Shown: positions 26,001 to 34,560 of the stretch, piece after piece | Position numbering within the stretch: the first letter of the stretch is position 1 | Layout: each line of letters opens with the position of its first letter | Translations under genes and position numbers: made by a program | DNA from: Paraburkholderia phenazinium | GTDB taxonomy: Bacteria; Pseudomonadota; Gammaproteobacteria; Burkholderiales; Burkholderiaceae | DNA: 64,000 bases | Direction: 5' to 3' | Assembly (NCBI RefSeq): GCF_900100735.1 | Contig: NZ_FNCJ01000002.1 | Coordinates: 558,001-622,000 of the forward strand | The notes under the pieces: generated by a model | What the model was told of the DNA's origin: nothing | Database searches by the model: none | The model's input: the letters and a program-made list of their open reading frames with translations, nothing else

Positions 26001-26024
26001 TGTCTGAGTAGAGGAGGCGGGAAT

Positions 26025-26071
26025 GCGCCGCTCCGGTTCCGCGCCACGGGATCGGAGCGGCGCGTCTCTTT
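26025..26071 (+). terminator. Hairpin terminator after the TonB-dependent receptor
   Basis: Perfect 11-bp stem GCGCCGCTCCG (26025-26035) / CGGAGCGGCGC (26053-26063), 25 bases after the receptor stop. It is followed by GTCTCTTT, a weak T-rich tail. A likely end of the receptor transcript. Confidence 0.65.
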
Positions 26072-26072
26072 G

Positions 26073-26098
26073 GCCGGTGTCGTTTGCCGGTGTCGTTT
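26073..26098 (+). repeat. Two-copy 13-bp tandem repeat
   Basis: GCCGGTGTCGTTT occurs twice in direct succession, followed by a partial third copy starting GCC. It lies in the gap between the receptor terminator and the LprI-like gene. Probably a slippage product without function. Confidence 0.6.
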
Positions 26099-26314
26099 GC
26101 CCGTGCCGTCGCTCGCGAAGCGCGCTCGAAGCGGGAAACGTTTCGTAAGCACTGTGACGCCAGGGCCTTTCTTTCGAGTCTAGATACGCCGCAAGGCGAC
26201 TATTCTGCCCCCACGCGAGCCGCATCCTTCGGCGTGGTCGAGGGCTGTCGTGAGCCCGCGTGCAGCCCGGCGCAATCCGCTGCGATCCGGTCGTTTCCTC
26301 GTACAGGGTGAGTC

Positions 26315-26824
26315 ATGTCTACATCGAACACTGCCTTTCCATTCGCTAGTCGGCGCTTTGCAACACGATCCAAGGTCCTTTCCATCTGCGCACTGGTGGC
26401 GTGCGCAACGTTCGCCGGCGCCGCACCGGCGGCAAGCTTCCATTGCACCAGCAAGGCTTCGGCGTCCGAGAAAATCGTCTGTCAGGACCCGCAACTCTCC
26501 AGTCTCGATGAGCGGCTGGCAGCGGCTTACCAACGTGCGACGCAGGCGAGCCTCGATCCGCGCTCGGTGGAATCCGCCCGCATCGAACAATGGCGTTGGC
26601 GCCAGCACAACTGTACTGACAAAGCTTGCGTCCTGAGCTGGTATCAGCGGCGTATTGCCGAACTGGATGCCGACTATGAGCAGGCGAAGCAGGCGCAGCG
26701 CGACGCTTTCGAAACCTCGCTGACCGAACAGAAGCTGGCGTTGACGGCAGCCGACGCCGTCAGGCAGCTCAAGAGCGAGTCATTACTGGCGGCAGCGCCG
26801 GTGACAGGTGCGGCTTCGAAGTGA
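26315..26824 (+). CDS. LprI-like (DUF1311) secreted protein
   Basis: Protein of 169 aa with a signal peptide (KVLSICALVACATFAGA, cut near APAAS) and the short Cys-containing LprI/DUF1311 motif FHCTSKASASEKIVC-QDPQLSSLDERLAAAYQ. A second Cys pair is CTDKACVLSWYQRR. Such proteins bind lysozyme in mycobacteria and are of unclear function in proteobacteria. The carboxy part is a charged helix. The amino end before the hydrophobic core is long (about 20 residues), so a downstream start is possible. Periplasmic. Confidence 0.8.
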   Translation: MSTSNTAFPFASRRFATRSKVLSICALVACATFAGAAPAASFHCTSKASASEKIVCQDPQLSSLDERLAAAYQRATQASLDPRSVESARIEQWRWRQHNCTDKACVLSWYQRRIAELDADYEQAKQAQRDAFETSLTEQKLALTAADAVRQLKSESLLAAAPVTGAASK

Positions 26825-26876
26825 ACGCGGTGTGCCGCGCATGGATGAACACTCGGCGGAACAAGGATAAAAGCGT

Positions 26877-27095
26877 ATGCGTCACGGGCCATCGGTAAGG
26901 CTGGTCGTTTCCGTGGAGGATGGGCCGGAAGATAGCGTTGGCGGTATCGTCGAGCTGAGCGGGCGGAAGGTGGGTGTCTGGTATTACGACGCAATGTCGA
27001 GCCAGGTGGTAACGCGCGCCTTCCGGAACAACATCGTCACGGGCAGCGTTGCCGAAGTGGTCCGTCAGTTGCGACGGCTTGCGCTTCGCGTTTAA
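26877..27095 (+). CDS. Small hypothetical protein, 72 aa
   Basis: Reads MRHGPSVRLVVSVEDGPED and then IVELSGRKVGVWYYDAMSSQ, ending in a basic RQLRRLALRV helix. Alternating hydrophobic residues predict a small beta-rich fold. AAGGA lies about nine bases before the ATG. A strong terminator follows 38 bases after the stop, supporting a real transcription unit. No family recognised. Confidence 0.5.
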   Translation: MRHGPSVRLVVSVEDGPEDSVGGIVELSGRKVGVWYYDAMSSQVVTRAFRNNIVTGSVAEVVRQLRRLALRV

Positions 27096-27132
27096 TACCC
27101 CCCCCACAGAACACCCGGCCAAGAACCAATCA

Positions 27133-27155
27133 AACCCGCCTCTCGCGGGTTTTTT
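27133..27155 (+). terminator. Rho-independent terminator
   Basis: Stem AACCCGC (27133-27139), loop CTCTC, stem GCGGGTT (27145-27151), then a run of T to 27155. It ends the transcript of the 72-codon gene and possibly of the LprI-like gene. Confidence 0.88.
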
Positions 27156-27384
27156 GTCGAGTTTGATGAAGACTTTCGACATTGCGACACAAATCTCTAC
27201 AAAGCAACCGTAGATCGAGGAGTTTGTTCGCTCTAATATTAAATCAGATTACTTCGTAAAGGCATTGACTGTGTGGGCAATGCCGCCAAGGCGGTTGTTT
27301 GTCAAGAGAAAGCGCTCCTCCGTTTGAAATTAACCGGCATTTTCGATTCGCAATCGATAAAGCACCTTTTGGCTTGAATAGTAA

Positions 27385-28245
27385 ATGATACAAACGACTG
27401 AATCGTTTGCGAAATCGATACCGGTACTGATGTATCACCATGTTTCACCGGCTGGTGGCTCGCTCACCATTTCCCCGGAGAACTTCGAGTCGCAAATCAA
27501 GTGGCTGGCAAAGAACGGCTACGTCACGCTGACGGCAGATGAATTCGCGCGCTTTTTACGCGGCGCGCCAATGCCGCGTAAATCGATTGTGCTCACATTC
27601 GACGACGGCTATCTGGACAATTACGTCCATGCCCATCCGATTCTGCTGCGGTATGGACTCAACGCAATCATGTTTCTGGTCACCAGCCGTGTCCATGACG
27701 GCGCGTTCCGCTCGATCGGCGCCGAGCGTGCCGGGCCGCTGCGCACGCATCAGGCCTGCGAACGGCTCGTCCATGACGGTCGTGCCGACGAGGTGACTGT
27801 GCGCTGGAGCGAGGTCGAACTGATGCGCGCGGCGGGCACGTTCGAGTTCCATAGCCACACGCACAGCCATCTGCGCTGGGACCAACTGTGCGGCGACACC
27901 GCCAGCAAGCGTCAGCACATCAGCGCGGACCTCGAGCAGTCGAAAGCGATTCTGACCGAGCGCCTCGGCTCGACCTCCCGTCACCTGTGCTGGCCCGAAG
28001 GCTATTTCGACGCCGACTATATCGATGCCGCGAAGGCCGCCGGGTACGAGTATCTCTACACGACCCGGAACCTGCGACGCAACGTGCCGGGTAGCGACAC
28101 TTACCGCATCCACCGCCTGGTCGACAACGGTAAGGACGCTCAATGGCTGGCGCGAAAGATACACCGTTACCAGGATCCCATCTGGGGGCGCGCGTATTAC
28201 TGGTTCAAGCGAGCCAGGCACTTCCGGAACGAAGCGTGGTCATGA
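27385..28245 (+). CDS. Polysaccharide deacetylase family protein (CE4)
   Basis: NodB-homology deacetylase, 286 aa. Key motifs: VLMYHHV near residue 15, LTFDDGYLDN near 70 (the catalytic and metal-binding Asp pair) and FHSHTHSHL near 155 (metal-binding His residues). No signal peptide is evident, so it probably acts in the cytoplasm or on a membrane-associated glycan. The stop overlaps the start of a glycosyltransferase gene by four bases (ATGA), so the two are coupled and likely modify the same sugar in lipopolysaccharide core or another surface glycan. Substrate unknown. Confidence 0.9.
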   Translation: MIQTTESFAKSIPVLMYHHVSPAGGSLTISPENFESQIKWLAKNGYVTLTADEFARFLRGAPMPRKSIVLTFDDGYLDNYVHAHPILLRYGLNAIMFLVTSRVHDGAFRSIGAERAGPLRTHQACERLVHDGRADEVTVRWSEVELMRAAGTFEFHSHTHSHLRWDQLCGDTASKRQHISADLEQSKAILTERLGSTSRHLCWPEGYFDADYIDAAKAAGYEYLYTTRNLRRNVPGSDTYRIHRLVDNGKDAQWLARKIHRYQDPIWGRAYYWFKRARHFRNEAWS

Positions 28246-29420
28246 AAATCCTGTATACGAACTTTCACGACGGCGATGGGGGCGGCCATACCACCTATAT
28301 CCTTAGCCTCGCCAGGGCACTGAGCGCGCGCCATCGCGTAACGATTGCAGCGCCGCTCTCGAGCCGGCTCTATCAGAGCGCGAGCGAGATTCCGGGTGTC
28401 GAGGTGGTTGCGCTCGAGTTTCGCAACCGGCTGGGCGCGATGGTCGGGTCGGGCTGGAAGCTACGCCAGCTCATCGAAAACAAGCGCTTCGACATCGTGC
28501 ACGTCAACGGCTCGGCCGATCACCGCATCGTCATGCTGGCGGCGCTCGGCTTGAGAAGGACGCGGCCGCGCATCGTCTTCACGAAACACAACGATCTGCC
28601 CGTGAGCGGCTTGAGCACATGGCTCAAGGGGAAGCTTGGCACCGACTCGGTGATCTGCGTGTCGAATTACACACGGCGGCGCCTCGCCAAGACGGTCTAC
28701 GACCGCAAGGTGGTGTGGGTCGTGCACCATGGCGTCGATCTGCGCCGCTTTGCGCCGGTCAGAACCGAAGTGGTCGAGCGGCTGCGCAACCGCTGGTGCC
28801 CGGTGATTCCTCGCGATGCGCTGCTGGTGGGTAGCGTTGCCGGCACCGAGAGCAACAAGGGCTGGCTGAATATGGTGGCCGCGGTGGCGTTGTTGCCGGC
28901 CTCGCAGCGCGAGCGGATCCGTATTGTCGTAGCGGGTCAATTGCCCGATACCCAGCAACGTGCGCGAGTCGCCGCGCTGGGCATGACGGATCATGTGATT
29001 TTCACCGGCGTGCTGAGCGACGTGCGTCCTGTGGTGGCGGCGCTCGACGTGGGCTTTGTGCTGTCGCAACGGGAAACGCTCTCGTTTGCGTGTCGCGAGA
29101 TGATGGCGATGGGCAAACCGGTCATCGTCTCCGACTCGGGCGGTCTGCCGGAAAATGTGGATGCTGGCGTGAACGGCTGGATCGTCGCGCCGCACGAGCA
29201 TGAACGCATGGCGCAATTGTTGATGCGACTGCTTGGCAACCGGCTCGAGTTGACGCTGGCGGGCATGGCCGCGCGCGCGAGGAGCGTTGCGCAGTTTTCG
29301 CTGCAGGCCTTCGCGGAGCGCACCGAGGCGGTCTACCAGGAATGCCTCGCGCGCATTCCGCCTTCCTTCGGCAAGGGCGGCGTGCGTGAATGGAGCACCG
29401 TCCAGCGCCACTCCAGCTAG
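28242..29420 (+). CDS. Glycosyltransferase family 4-type protein (GT-B)
   Basis: Glycosyltransferase of 392 aa. The amino half has the Gly-rich acceptor loop (HDGDGGGHTTYILSLARAL). The carboxy half has the donor-binding part with the E-x7-E motif in ETLSFACREMMAMGKPVIVSD and SGGLPENVDAGVNGW. The ATG at 28242, overlapping the deacetylase stop, is chosen although the frame is open upstream. No membrane segment. Context points to surface polysaccharide or lipopolysaccharide core synthesis. Donor and acceptor cannot be read. Confidence 0.92.
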   Translation: MKILYTNFHDGDGGGHTTYILSLARALSARHRVTIAAPLSSRLYQSASEIPGVEVVALEFRNRLGAMVGSGWKLRQLIENKRFDIVHVNGSADHRIVMLAALGLRRTRPRIVFTKHNDLPVSGLSTWLKGKLGTDSVICVSNYTRRRLAKTVYDRKVVWVVHHGVDLRRFAPVRTEVVERLRNRWCPVIPRDALLVGSVAGTESNKGWLNMVAAVALLPASQRERIRIVVAGQLPDTQQRARVAALGMTDHVIFTGVLSDVRPVVAALDVGFVLSQRETLSFACREMMAMGKPVIVSDSGGLPENVDAGVNGWIVAPHEHERMAQLLMRLLGNRLELTLAGMAARARSVAQFSLQAFAERTEAVYQECLARIPPSFGKGGVREWSTVQRHSS

Positions 29421-29501
29421 GACGCTGCGCTCAGTCGCAGCTCCCGTCTGAAACATGTCAGACTCCCTGTTGCTTCGCAACCGTTCACCCAGGGTGTTCA
29501 C

Positions 29502-29960
29502 ATGGAACAGATTGTCTTTCGCTCCGCTATCTTCGCCGATGTTCCAGCCATCGTGGCCTTGTTGGCCGATGATGAGCTCGGCAGTCAGCGCGAGAAAACC
29601 GGCTTGCCGCTCGACGAGCGCTATGTCGCGGCCTTTCGCGCCATCGAGGCCGATGCCAATCAGCAACTGGTAGTCGTCGTCGACGGTGACGAGGTGATCG
29701 GCACGCTGCAACTCTCGTTCATCCCAGGGATTGCCCGTATGGGCGCCTGGCGCGGCCAGATCGAAGCAGTCCGAATCGCTGCGCACCGGCGCGACTCGGG
29801 CCTGGGCCACAAGATGTTCGAATGGGCGATCGCGGCCTGCCGCGTGCGTGGTTGCAACCTCGTCCAGCTCACTACCGACAAGAGCCGCGCCGACGCGCAT
29901 CGCTTCTACGAGAAGCTTGGTTTCGTAGCGAGCCACGTCGGCTACAAGCTTGCCTTGTGA
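29502..29960 (+). CDS. GNAT-family N-acetyltransferase
   Basis: Acetyltransferase of 152 aa. The acetyl-CoA-binding motif A is AHRRDSGLGHKMFEWAI (about residues 87-104), followed by the motif B region TTDKSRADAHRFYEKLGF. Compact single domain, cytoplasmic. The ATG at 29502 follows a gap of 81 bases after the glycosyltransferase gene. Substrate unknown; close relatives are often annotated as phosphinothricin- or amino-acid-type acetyltransferases without proof. Confidence 0.9.
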   Translation: MEQIVFRSAIFADVPAIVALLADDELGSQREKTGLPLDERYVAAFRAIEADANQQLVVVVDGDEVIGTLQLSFIPGIARMGAWRGQIEAVRIAAHRRDSGLGHKMFEWAIAACRVRGCNLVQLTTDKSRADAHRFYEKLGFVASHVGYKLAL

Positions 29961-30001
29961 GCTAGCGTAGGGTACGGTGCGGGCGTATCCGCGCCGTCAG
30001 T

Positions 30002-30853
30002 CTAGAAGGCGGGCTTTAGCGCGGCGTAAGCGCCGGGCGTGATGCCGTAAGCGCGCTTGAAGACCCGGTTAAGGTGGCTTTGATCGTAGAAGCCGGCACT
30101 CGCAGCTGCGTCCGCCGCACTGCGGCCAAGGGCAAGCAACTGCTTCGCAGCAATCAAGCGGACTTGATTCGCATAGGCATGCGGTGGCAGGCCGTATTCC
30201 TTGCGGAAGGCGCGTATCAGGTGAAACCGGCTGAGGTTCGCCACTGCCGCCAGTTCGTCGATCGGGATGTCGCGCGCAAACTGAGCCGCGATGTAATCGC
30301 GCACCCGCGCCATCTTTTGCGTGTCGCGGCCCAGTTCGTTGATGACGGGTCTTGGCTGACCATAGCGGCCGAACAGCATGCCCATGGCCGCCCACCAGTT
30401 CGCTTGCCGTTCCATGAGCGGCGTTCGGTTGGTCTCGTCGAGACTCGCATGCGCTTTCAACAGTAGTCTGCACAACTGCGGATCGGGATAAAGTCCGGGC
30501 GGGATGGACAAGGGCCGGTCGCCGCGCGAGTCGTCGCTGAAGACGGCGCTTAGCGCCGCAAGCCCGTGCATGTCGAGGTAGATCGCGCGGTAGTGCCACG
30601 CCTTATCTTCCCAGACCGCGCCAGAGTGGTATTCGCCAGGCTCGAAGACCAGCACGGTACCGGCGCCGGACACATCACTGCCGGCGCGTGTGTGGCATTG
30701 TCCTGCGCCGAGCTCGGTCATCATGATCACGAGTTCGTCATGCACGTGGCGCTCGAACTCGTGTGCACCGTAACGCGCGGTGGCGAGTGCCGCGCCCTCC
30801 AGCGCGCCATCACGCCAGAAAAGGACTTCCTGTTTTGAGCTGCCGCTTGCCAT
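30002..30853 (-). CDS. AraC-family transcriptional regulator
   Basis: Regulator of 283 aa. The amino half is a cupin-type ligand domain (FERHVHDELVIMMTELGAGQ, VLVFEPGEYHSG). The carboxy half has the two helix-turn-helix motifs of the family, IDELAAVANLSRFHLIRAFRKEYG and DAAASAGFYDQSHLNRVFKRAYG. It starts 28 bases after the stop of the AlaX gene on the same strand. Genes of this subtype often sit next to a LysE- or EamA-type exporter, none of which is present here. Ligand unknown. Confidence 0.93.
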   Translation of the reverse strand: MASGSSKQEVLFWRDGALEGAALATARYGAHEFERHVHDELVIMMTELGAGQCHTRAGSDVSGAGTVLVFEPGEYHSGAVWEDKAWHYRAIYLDMHGLAALSAVFSDDSRGDRPLSIPPGLYPDPQLCRLLLKAHASLDETNRTPLMERQANWWAAMGMLFGRYGQPRPVINELGRDTQKMARVRDYIAAQFARDIPIDELAAVANLSRFHLIRAFRKEYGLPPHAYANQVRLIAAKQLLALGRSAADAAASAGFYDQSHLNRVFKRAYGITPGAYAALKPAF

Positions 30854-30881
30854 GGCTGCTTCCTGGATATCTCAAGTTGCC

Positions 30882-31595
30882 TTACGTCAGCTCGATTCGG
30901 ACCCGGCGATTGCGGCGGCCCTTGTTCTCGATCTTCGTCATGCGGACCGGGCGCGACTGTGCGGTGTTCGTCAGATGCGTGCCGCCGCATGCCTGACGGT
31001 CGAGCCCGGCGATCTCGACGATGCGAATCGTTCCGTCCGGCGTGGGCGGCGGCGCGACGGACAGGCTGCGGATCAGTCCGGGCGTCGCTTGGGCGTCGCG
31101 CAGGTCGAGGTAGCTGGCGCGCACCTCCAGACCCTGGCGAATCACGTCGTTGAGCGGTCCGTCAAGCGCTCGCAAGGCGTCGTTATCGGCCTCAGGCAGG
31201 TCGAAGTCCATGCGCGCGCTGCCATCCGCGTTGATCTGCGCGCCGGTCACCAGCGCGCCGGCGAACTGCTGGTAGACGAGCGCGTTCAGGATGTGGGTCG
31301 CGGTATGGAGCTGGGCAAGCGTCGAGCGCCGTTGCGCGTCGATCGATACCAGAACCTCGCCCGCCAGTTCGAGTGGCGTATCGAGCTCATGCCAATAGCA
31401 GCCGTTTTCCACCGACACCCCCACGATGCGCGCTTCGCCGTGTGCATGTCTGAGCGTTGCGGTGTCGCAGACCTGACCGCCGCCCCCGGGGTGGAGCGCG
31501 GAGCGTGACAGCAGCACGGCGCCGGGACGCGCTTCGACTACGCTGGTTTCGAACTCGAGCAGATCGGGCTCGTCATGGCAAAGATAATGGGGCAT
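30882..31595 (-). CDS. Alanyl-tRNA editing protein, AlaX type
   Basis: Stand-alone editing protein, 237 aa, that hydrolyses mischarged Ser- or Gly-tRNA(Ala). The zinc motifs of the editing domain are present: HTATHILN near residue 98 (H-x3-H) and CGGTH near 205 (C-x3-H). The amino part has the GGGGQVCD segment of the AlaX-M group, which contains part of the AlaRS carboxy-terminal domain. Cytoplasmic. It is followed by, and probably cotranscribed with, the AraC-type regulator gene. Confidence 0.92.
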   Translation of the reverse strand: MPHYLCHDEPDLLEFETSVVEARPGAVLLSRSALHPGGGGQVCDTATLRHAHGEARIVGVSVENGCYWHELDTPLELAGEVLVSIDAQRRSTLAQLHTATHILNALVYQQFAGALVTGAQINADGSARMDFDLPEADNDALRALDGPLNDVIRQGLEVRASYLDLRDAQATPGLIRSLSVAPPPTPDGTIRIVEIAGLDRQACGGTHLTNTAQSRPVRMTKIENKGRRNRRVRIELT

Positions 31596-31910
31596 CGCAG
31601 CAAACTGGCATCAGGCGCACGGGGTTTCGATGGGGACAGTATAGTCGGCTCTGTGCGGGGCCCGTCTTGGTCAAAAGTGCTGTTTTGCGCGTCGCAATGG
31701 TGCCGACGGCATTCGCGCTGGTGCAGAACGGGCCGCCATGGTTCTGGCACGAAATCTGTAGAATGGCGTTGTCTTGCCCCGCTTCATGGCATGGTCGTTG
31801 CAACTGAGCTTGCCATTAACGCATGTACGCTTATTTGGCGCCTTGAATTGAGCGATCTGGCGGTGCACAGTTTCGTTAGTTATCTGATTGCAAGGTCGGG
31901 AGTACCTTAT
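31596..31910. other. Upstream region of ABC transporter operon
   Basis: About 315 bases between divergent genes. It must hold the promoters of the AlaX gene (minus) and the transporter operon (plus). The plus frame is open through most of it, but its translation lacks any relation to binding proteins. No recognisable operator was found. Confidence 0.45.
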
Positions 31911-32909
31911 ATGAAGTGGTTCGTCAGGCGGATCGGCGCGACGTTCGGCGCGTCGTTGGTGCTATTAGCGGCTGGCCTGATTGGCGCACCGGTAACGCGG
32001 GCGGATGAAATCTCCGTCACGCAGTGGGGCAGCAGCCTGTACGGCCTCCCATATGCCGTCGCGATGGACAAGGGCCTCTTCAAGAAGGCCGGCGTCGATA
32101 TCACCGGCATTCTGACGTCGAGCGGCGGCGGCACGACGGTGCGCAATATCCTTGCCAGCAAAACGCCGTACGGTGAAGTTGCGGTAGCGGCGGCGCTTGC
32201 CGCGCAACGGCAAGGTCTCGATCTGGTGATCGTCAATGTCGGCACACGCAGCGTCGCGGAAGCCTCGATGGTCACCATGCCCGGCACCAACGTGCAGAGC
32301 GTCGCGGACCTGGCCGGCAAGAAGGTCGCGATTACAACGCCCAAAGGCGTCTCCGAAATGCTGTTGCTGATGGTGCTCAAGCAAAAGGGCGTCGACGCAG
32401 GCAAGGTGACCCGGGTCGCCTCGGGCGGCTACGTCAACGGTCTGACGATGCTGGAACAGGGCGCGGTTGCCGGCGCGGTACTGATCGAGCCGCTGTCGAT
32501 CGTGCGCAAGGCCAACTACCGCACGGTCTATCGGGCGGGCGACATTCTGCAACCGATGACCACCTCGGTCGGCATTACCACCCGCGAATTTGCCAAGGCG
32601 CATCCCGACGAATTGCGCGCCATTATTGCCGGCCGCCGCGCCGGCGTGGATGCCGTGTACGCCGACCCGGCCGGCGCCGCGAAGCTGCTGGAGACGAGTT
32701 TCAAGCTCACGCCGGAGGTCGCACGCGAAGCCGTCGACAATATGGTCAAGTCGCGCATGTGGAGTGAAGGCGAATTCAATCGCGCCGAACTTGACCGCGT
32801 GACGGACGGCTTGAGGCTCGTCGGCGAATTGAATGGAGAGGTCGACTGGCCGAAGCTCGTCGATACCAGTTTCCTGCCTGCCGATCTGAAAGCGAAGAGC
32901 TCGCTATGA
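31911..32909 (+). CDS. ABC transporter substrate-binding protein, SsuA/TauA/NMT1 type
   Basis: Periplasmic binding protein, 332 aa. A signal peptide (MKWFVRRIGATFGASLVLLA, cut near TRADE) is followed by the family pattern: WGSSLYGLPYAVAMDKGLFKKAG (in part), ASKTPYGEVAVAAALAAQRQG, VADLAGKKVAITTPKG. The frame extends upstream, but ATG 31911 with GGGAG shortly before gives a clean signal peptide. It is the first gene of a four-gene importer with a coupled ATPase and two permeases. The substrate could be a sulfonate, a taurine-like compound or a pyrimidine precursor and is not determinable here. Confidence 0.88.
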   Translation: MKWFVRRIGATFGASLVLLAAGLIGAPVTRADEISVTQWGSSLYGLPYAVAMDKGLFKKAGVDITGILTSSGGGTTVRNILASKTPYGEVAVAAALAAQRQGLDLVIVNVGTRSVAEASMVTMPGTNVQSVADLAGKKVAITTPKGVSEMLLLMVLKQKGVDAGKVTRVASGGYVNGLTMLEQGAVAGAVLIEPLSIVRKANYRTVYRAGDILQPMTTSVGITTREFAKAHPDELRAIIAGRRAGVDAVYADPAGAAKLLETSFKLTPEVAREAVDNMVKSRMWSEGEFNRAELDRVTDGLRLVGELNGEVDWPKLVDTSFLPADLKAKSSL

Positions 32910-33763
32910 AAGCGCGCAATGGTGGTCCAACTCTGCAGGTCGTGGGATCACCCGCGCAACATGCGCCGGCCTCGCCCGAGGCACATGTCGAACTCACCAG
33001 TGTCACCCGCTATTTCACGCGCAGCGATTCGAAGGAGTTGTTGCATGCGCTCGGTCCGATCGATCTGACGTTGGCCAAGGGTGAGTTTTTCTCCGTGGTC
33101 GGGCCGTCCGGGTGTGGCAAGTCCACCTTGCTCGATACGCTTGCCGGACTCGCCATGCCGAGTTCCGGCACGGTGATGTTCGAAGGCCGGCCGGTGAAGG
33201 GCGTGCCCGGCGGGGTCGGCGTGGTGTTCCAGGAGGATGCGTCGTTTCCGTGGCTGAATCTGCGCGACAACATTTCGTTCGGCCTGCGCATGGCGGGGGT
33301 GGATGGCGCGGAGATCAAGCGCCGGGTCGACTATGCGATGGGCTTCATGGGCCTGAACGATTTCGCCAAGGCATACCCGTCGCAGTTGTCGGGCGGCATG
33401 CGGCAGCGCGTGTGCATCGCCAGAACGCTGGTTCTGCAGCCGCGCCTGATTCTGCTCGACGAGCCGTTCGGCGCGCTCGACCAGCAGACGCGCTTGCTGA
33501 TGGGCGACGAGTTACTGCGTCTGTGGCGCGAAACCTCCGCAACGGTGTTTTTGATCACCCATGCGCTCGATGAAGCCGCGATACTGTCTGACCGGGTTGG
33601 CGTGATGTCGGCGCGGCCGGGGCGCTTCATCGATATCGTCGAGACCGGCTGGGAGCGCTCGCGCGACAGCCGCCTCTTCTCGACGCCGCGCTTCAGCGAG
33701 ATCAATGGCCGTTTGTGGGAAAAGCTGCGGGTCGAATCGTCGAAGGTAATGGGTGCGCACTAG
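32906..33763 (+). CDS. ABC transporter ATP-binding protein, SsuB/TauB type
   Basis: ATPase of 285 aa with Walker A VVGPSGCGKSTLL near residue 67, signature LSGGMRQRVCIARTL and Walker B LILLDEPFGALDQQTR, the last being characteristic of nitrate/sulfonate/taurine importers. The start overlaps the stop of the binding-protein gene by four bases. A 30-residue amino extension (LQVVGSPAQHAPASP) precedes the core. Cytoplasmic partner of the two permeases that follow. Confidence 0.92.
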   Translation: MKARNGGPTLQVVGSPAQHAPASPEAHVELTSVTRYFTRSDSKELLHALGPIDLTLAKGEFFSVVGPSGCGKSTLLDTLAGLAMPSSGTVMFEGRPVKGVPGGVGVVFQEDASFPWLNLRDNISFGLRMAGVDGAEIKRRVDYAMGFMGLNDFAKAYPSQLSGGMRQRVCIARTLVLQPRLILLDEPFGALDQQTRLLMGDELLRLWRETSATVFLITHALDEAAILSDRVGVMSARPGRFIDIVETGWERSRDSRLFSTPRFSEINGRLWEKLRVESSKVMGAH

Positions 33764-33808
33764 GCACGTGGGGCGTGTGGTTTTTTTCTGCGAACCTGGG
33801 AGTTCGAA

Positions 33809-34558
33809 GTGAAAGCCGAAAGTCTGATCCGTATCGCCGTGGTGGGGGGCTTTATCGGGCTGATCGAGCTGCTGTGCCGTTGCGGCGTCATTGCGTCCAG
33901 TGTGCTGATTCCACCATCCGCGATGTTCACGCACGGTATCGACCTGCTGCGCGGCGGCAAATTCGACCACGACATCGTCACAAGCCTCGTCAACATTGTC
34001 GCCGCGTCGATTGTCTCCGTGCTGCTCGGCTTCGTGCTGGGGCTTGGCATTCACGCGCTGCCGCCGGTGCGCCGCTCGATCGAGCCGCTGCTGTCGAGCT
34101 ACTACGCGATTCCCACCTTCATCTTTTATCCGATCTTTATTGTCATGCTCGGCGTCGGCTCGCTGCCGATCATCGCGATTGCGGTGATGCTCTCGGTCGT
34201 GACCATGATTACCGCGACGCTCAACGGGCTGGACCGGATTCCGCGCGCGCTGCATAAGAGCGCTCAGGTGATGCGGCTCTCGCCCTGGCGCTCCGCGATC
34301 TACATCAAACTGCCTGCCACGCTGCCGTATCTGTTCACCGGCGTGAAGCTCGCGGTGGCGTATGCGTTCATCGGCGTGATCGCATCGGAATTCATTCTGT
34401 CCGGTTCGGGCATCGGCTACGCAATCGGTTATGCGTACAACAACTTCCAGAACGACGACATGTATTCGCTGATGCTGTTCGTGCTCGTACTGGTGACGCT
34501 GGTCAACGTCGTGCTGAACCGGATCGACCAACGGTTCCAGGCACGCCGGCAGCGCTAG
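33809..34558 (+). CDS. ABC transporter permease, SsuC/TauC type (1)
   Basis: Inner-membrane permease of 249 aa with six hydrophobic segments. The EAA-type loop is ALHKSAQVMRLSPWRSAIYIKLPATLPYL (given in part), near residue 150. It lies 45 bases after the ATPase gene and 2 bases before a second permease gene. Two different permeases imply a heterodimeric channel, whereas SsuC and TauC act as homodimers. Confidence 0.92.
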   Translation: MKAESLIRIAVVGGFIGLIELLCRCGVIASSVLIPPSAMFTHGIDLLRGGKFDHDIVTSLVNIVAASIVSVLLGFVLGLGIHALPPVRRSIEPLLSSYYAIPTFIFYPIFIVMLGVGSLPIIAIAVMLSVVTMITATLNGLDRIPRALHKSAQVMRLSPWRSAIYIKLPATLPYLFTGVKLAVAYAFIGVIASEFILSGSGIGYAIGYAYNNFQNDDMYSLMLFVLVLVTLVNVVLNRIDQRFQARRQR

Positions 34559-34560
34559 GC

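Noticed and set aside
26073..26098. Possible CRISPR-like or attachment repeat
   Set aside because: Only two short direct copies without spacers; a simple tandem duplication.
28461..29936. Minus-strand frame of 491 codons opposite the glycosyltransferase and GNAT genes
   Set aside because: Long only because of codon bias; the translation is rich in His, Arg and Asp without motifs, and both plus-strand genes have clear family signatures.
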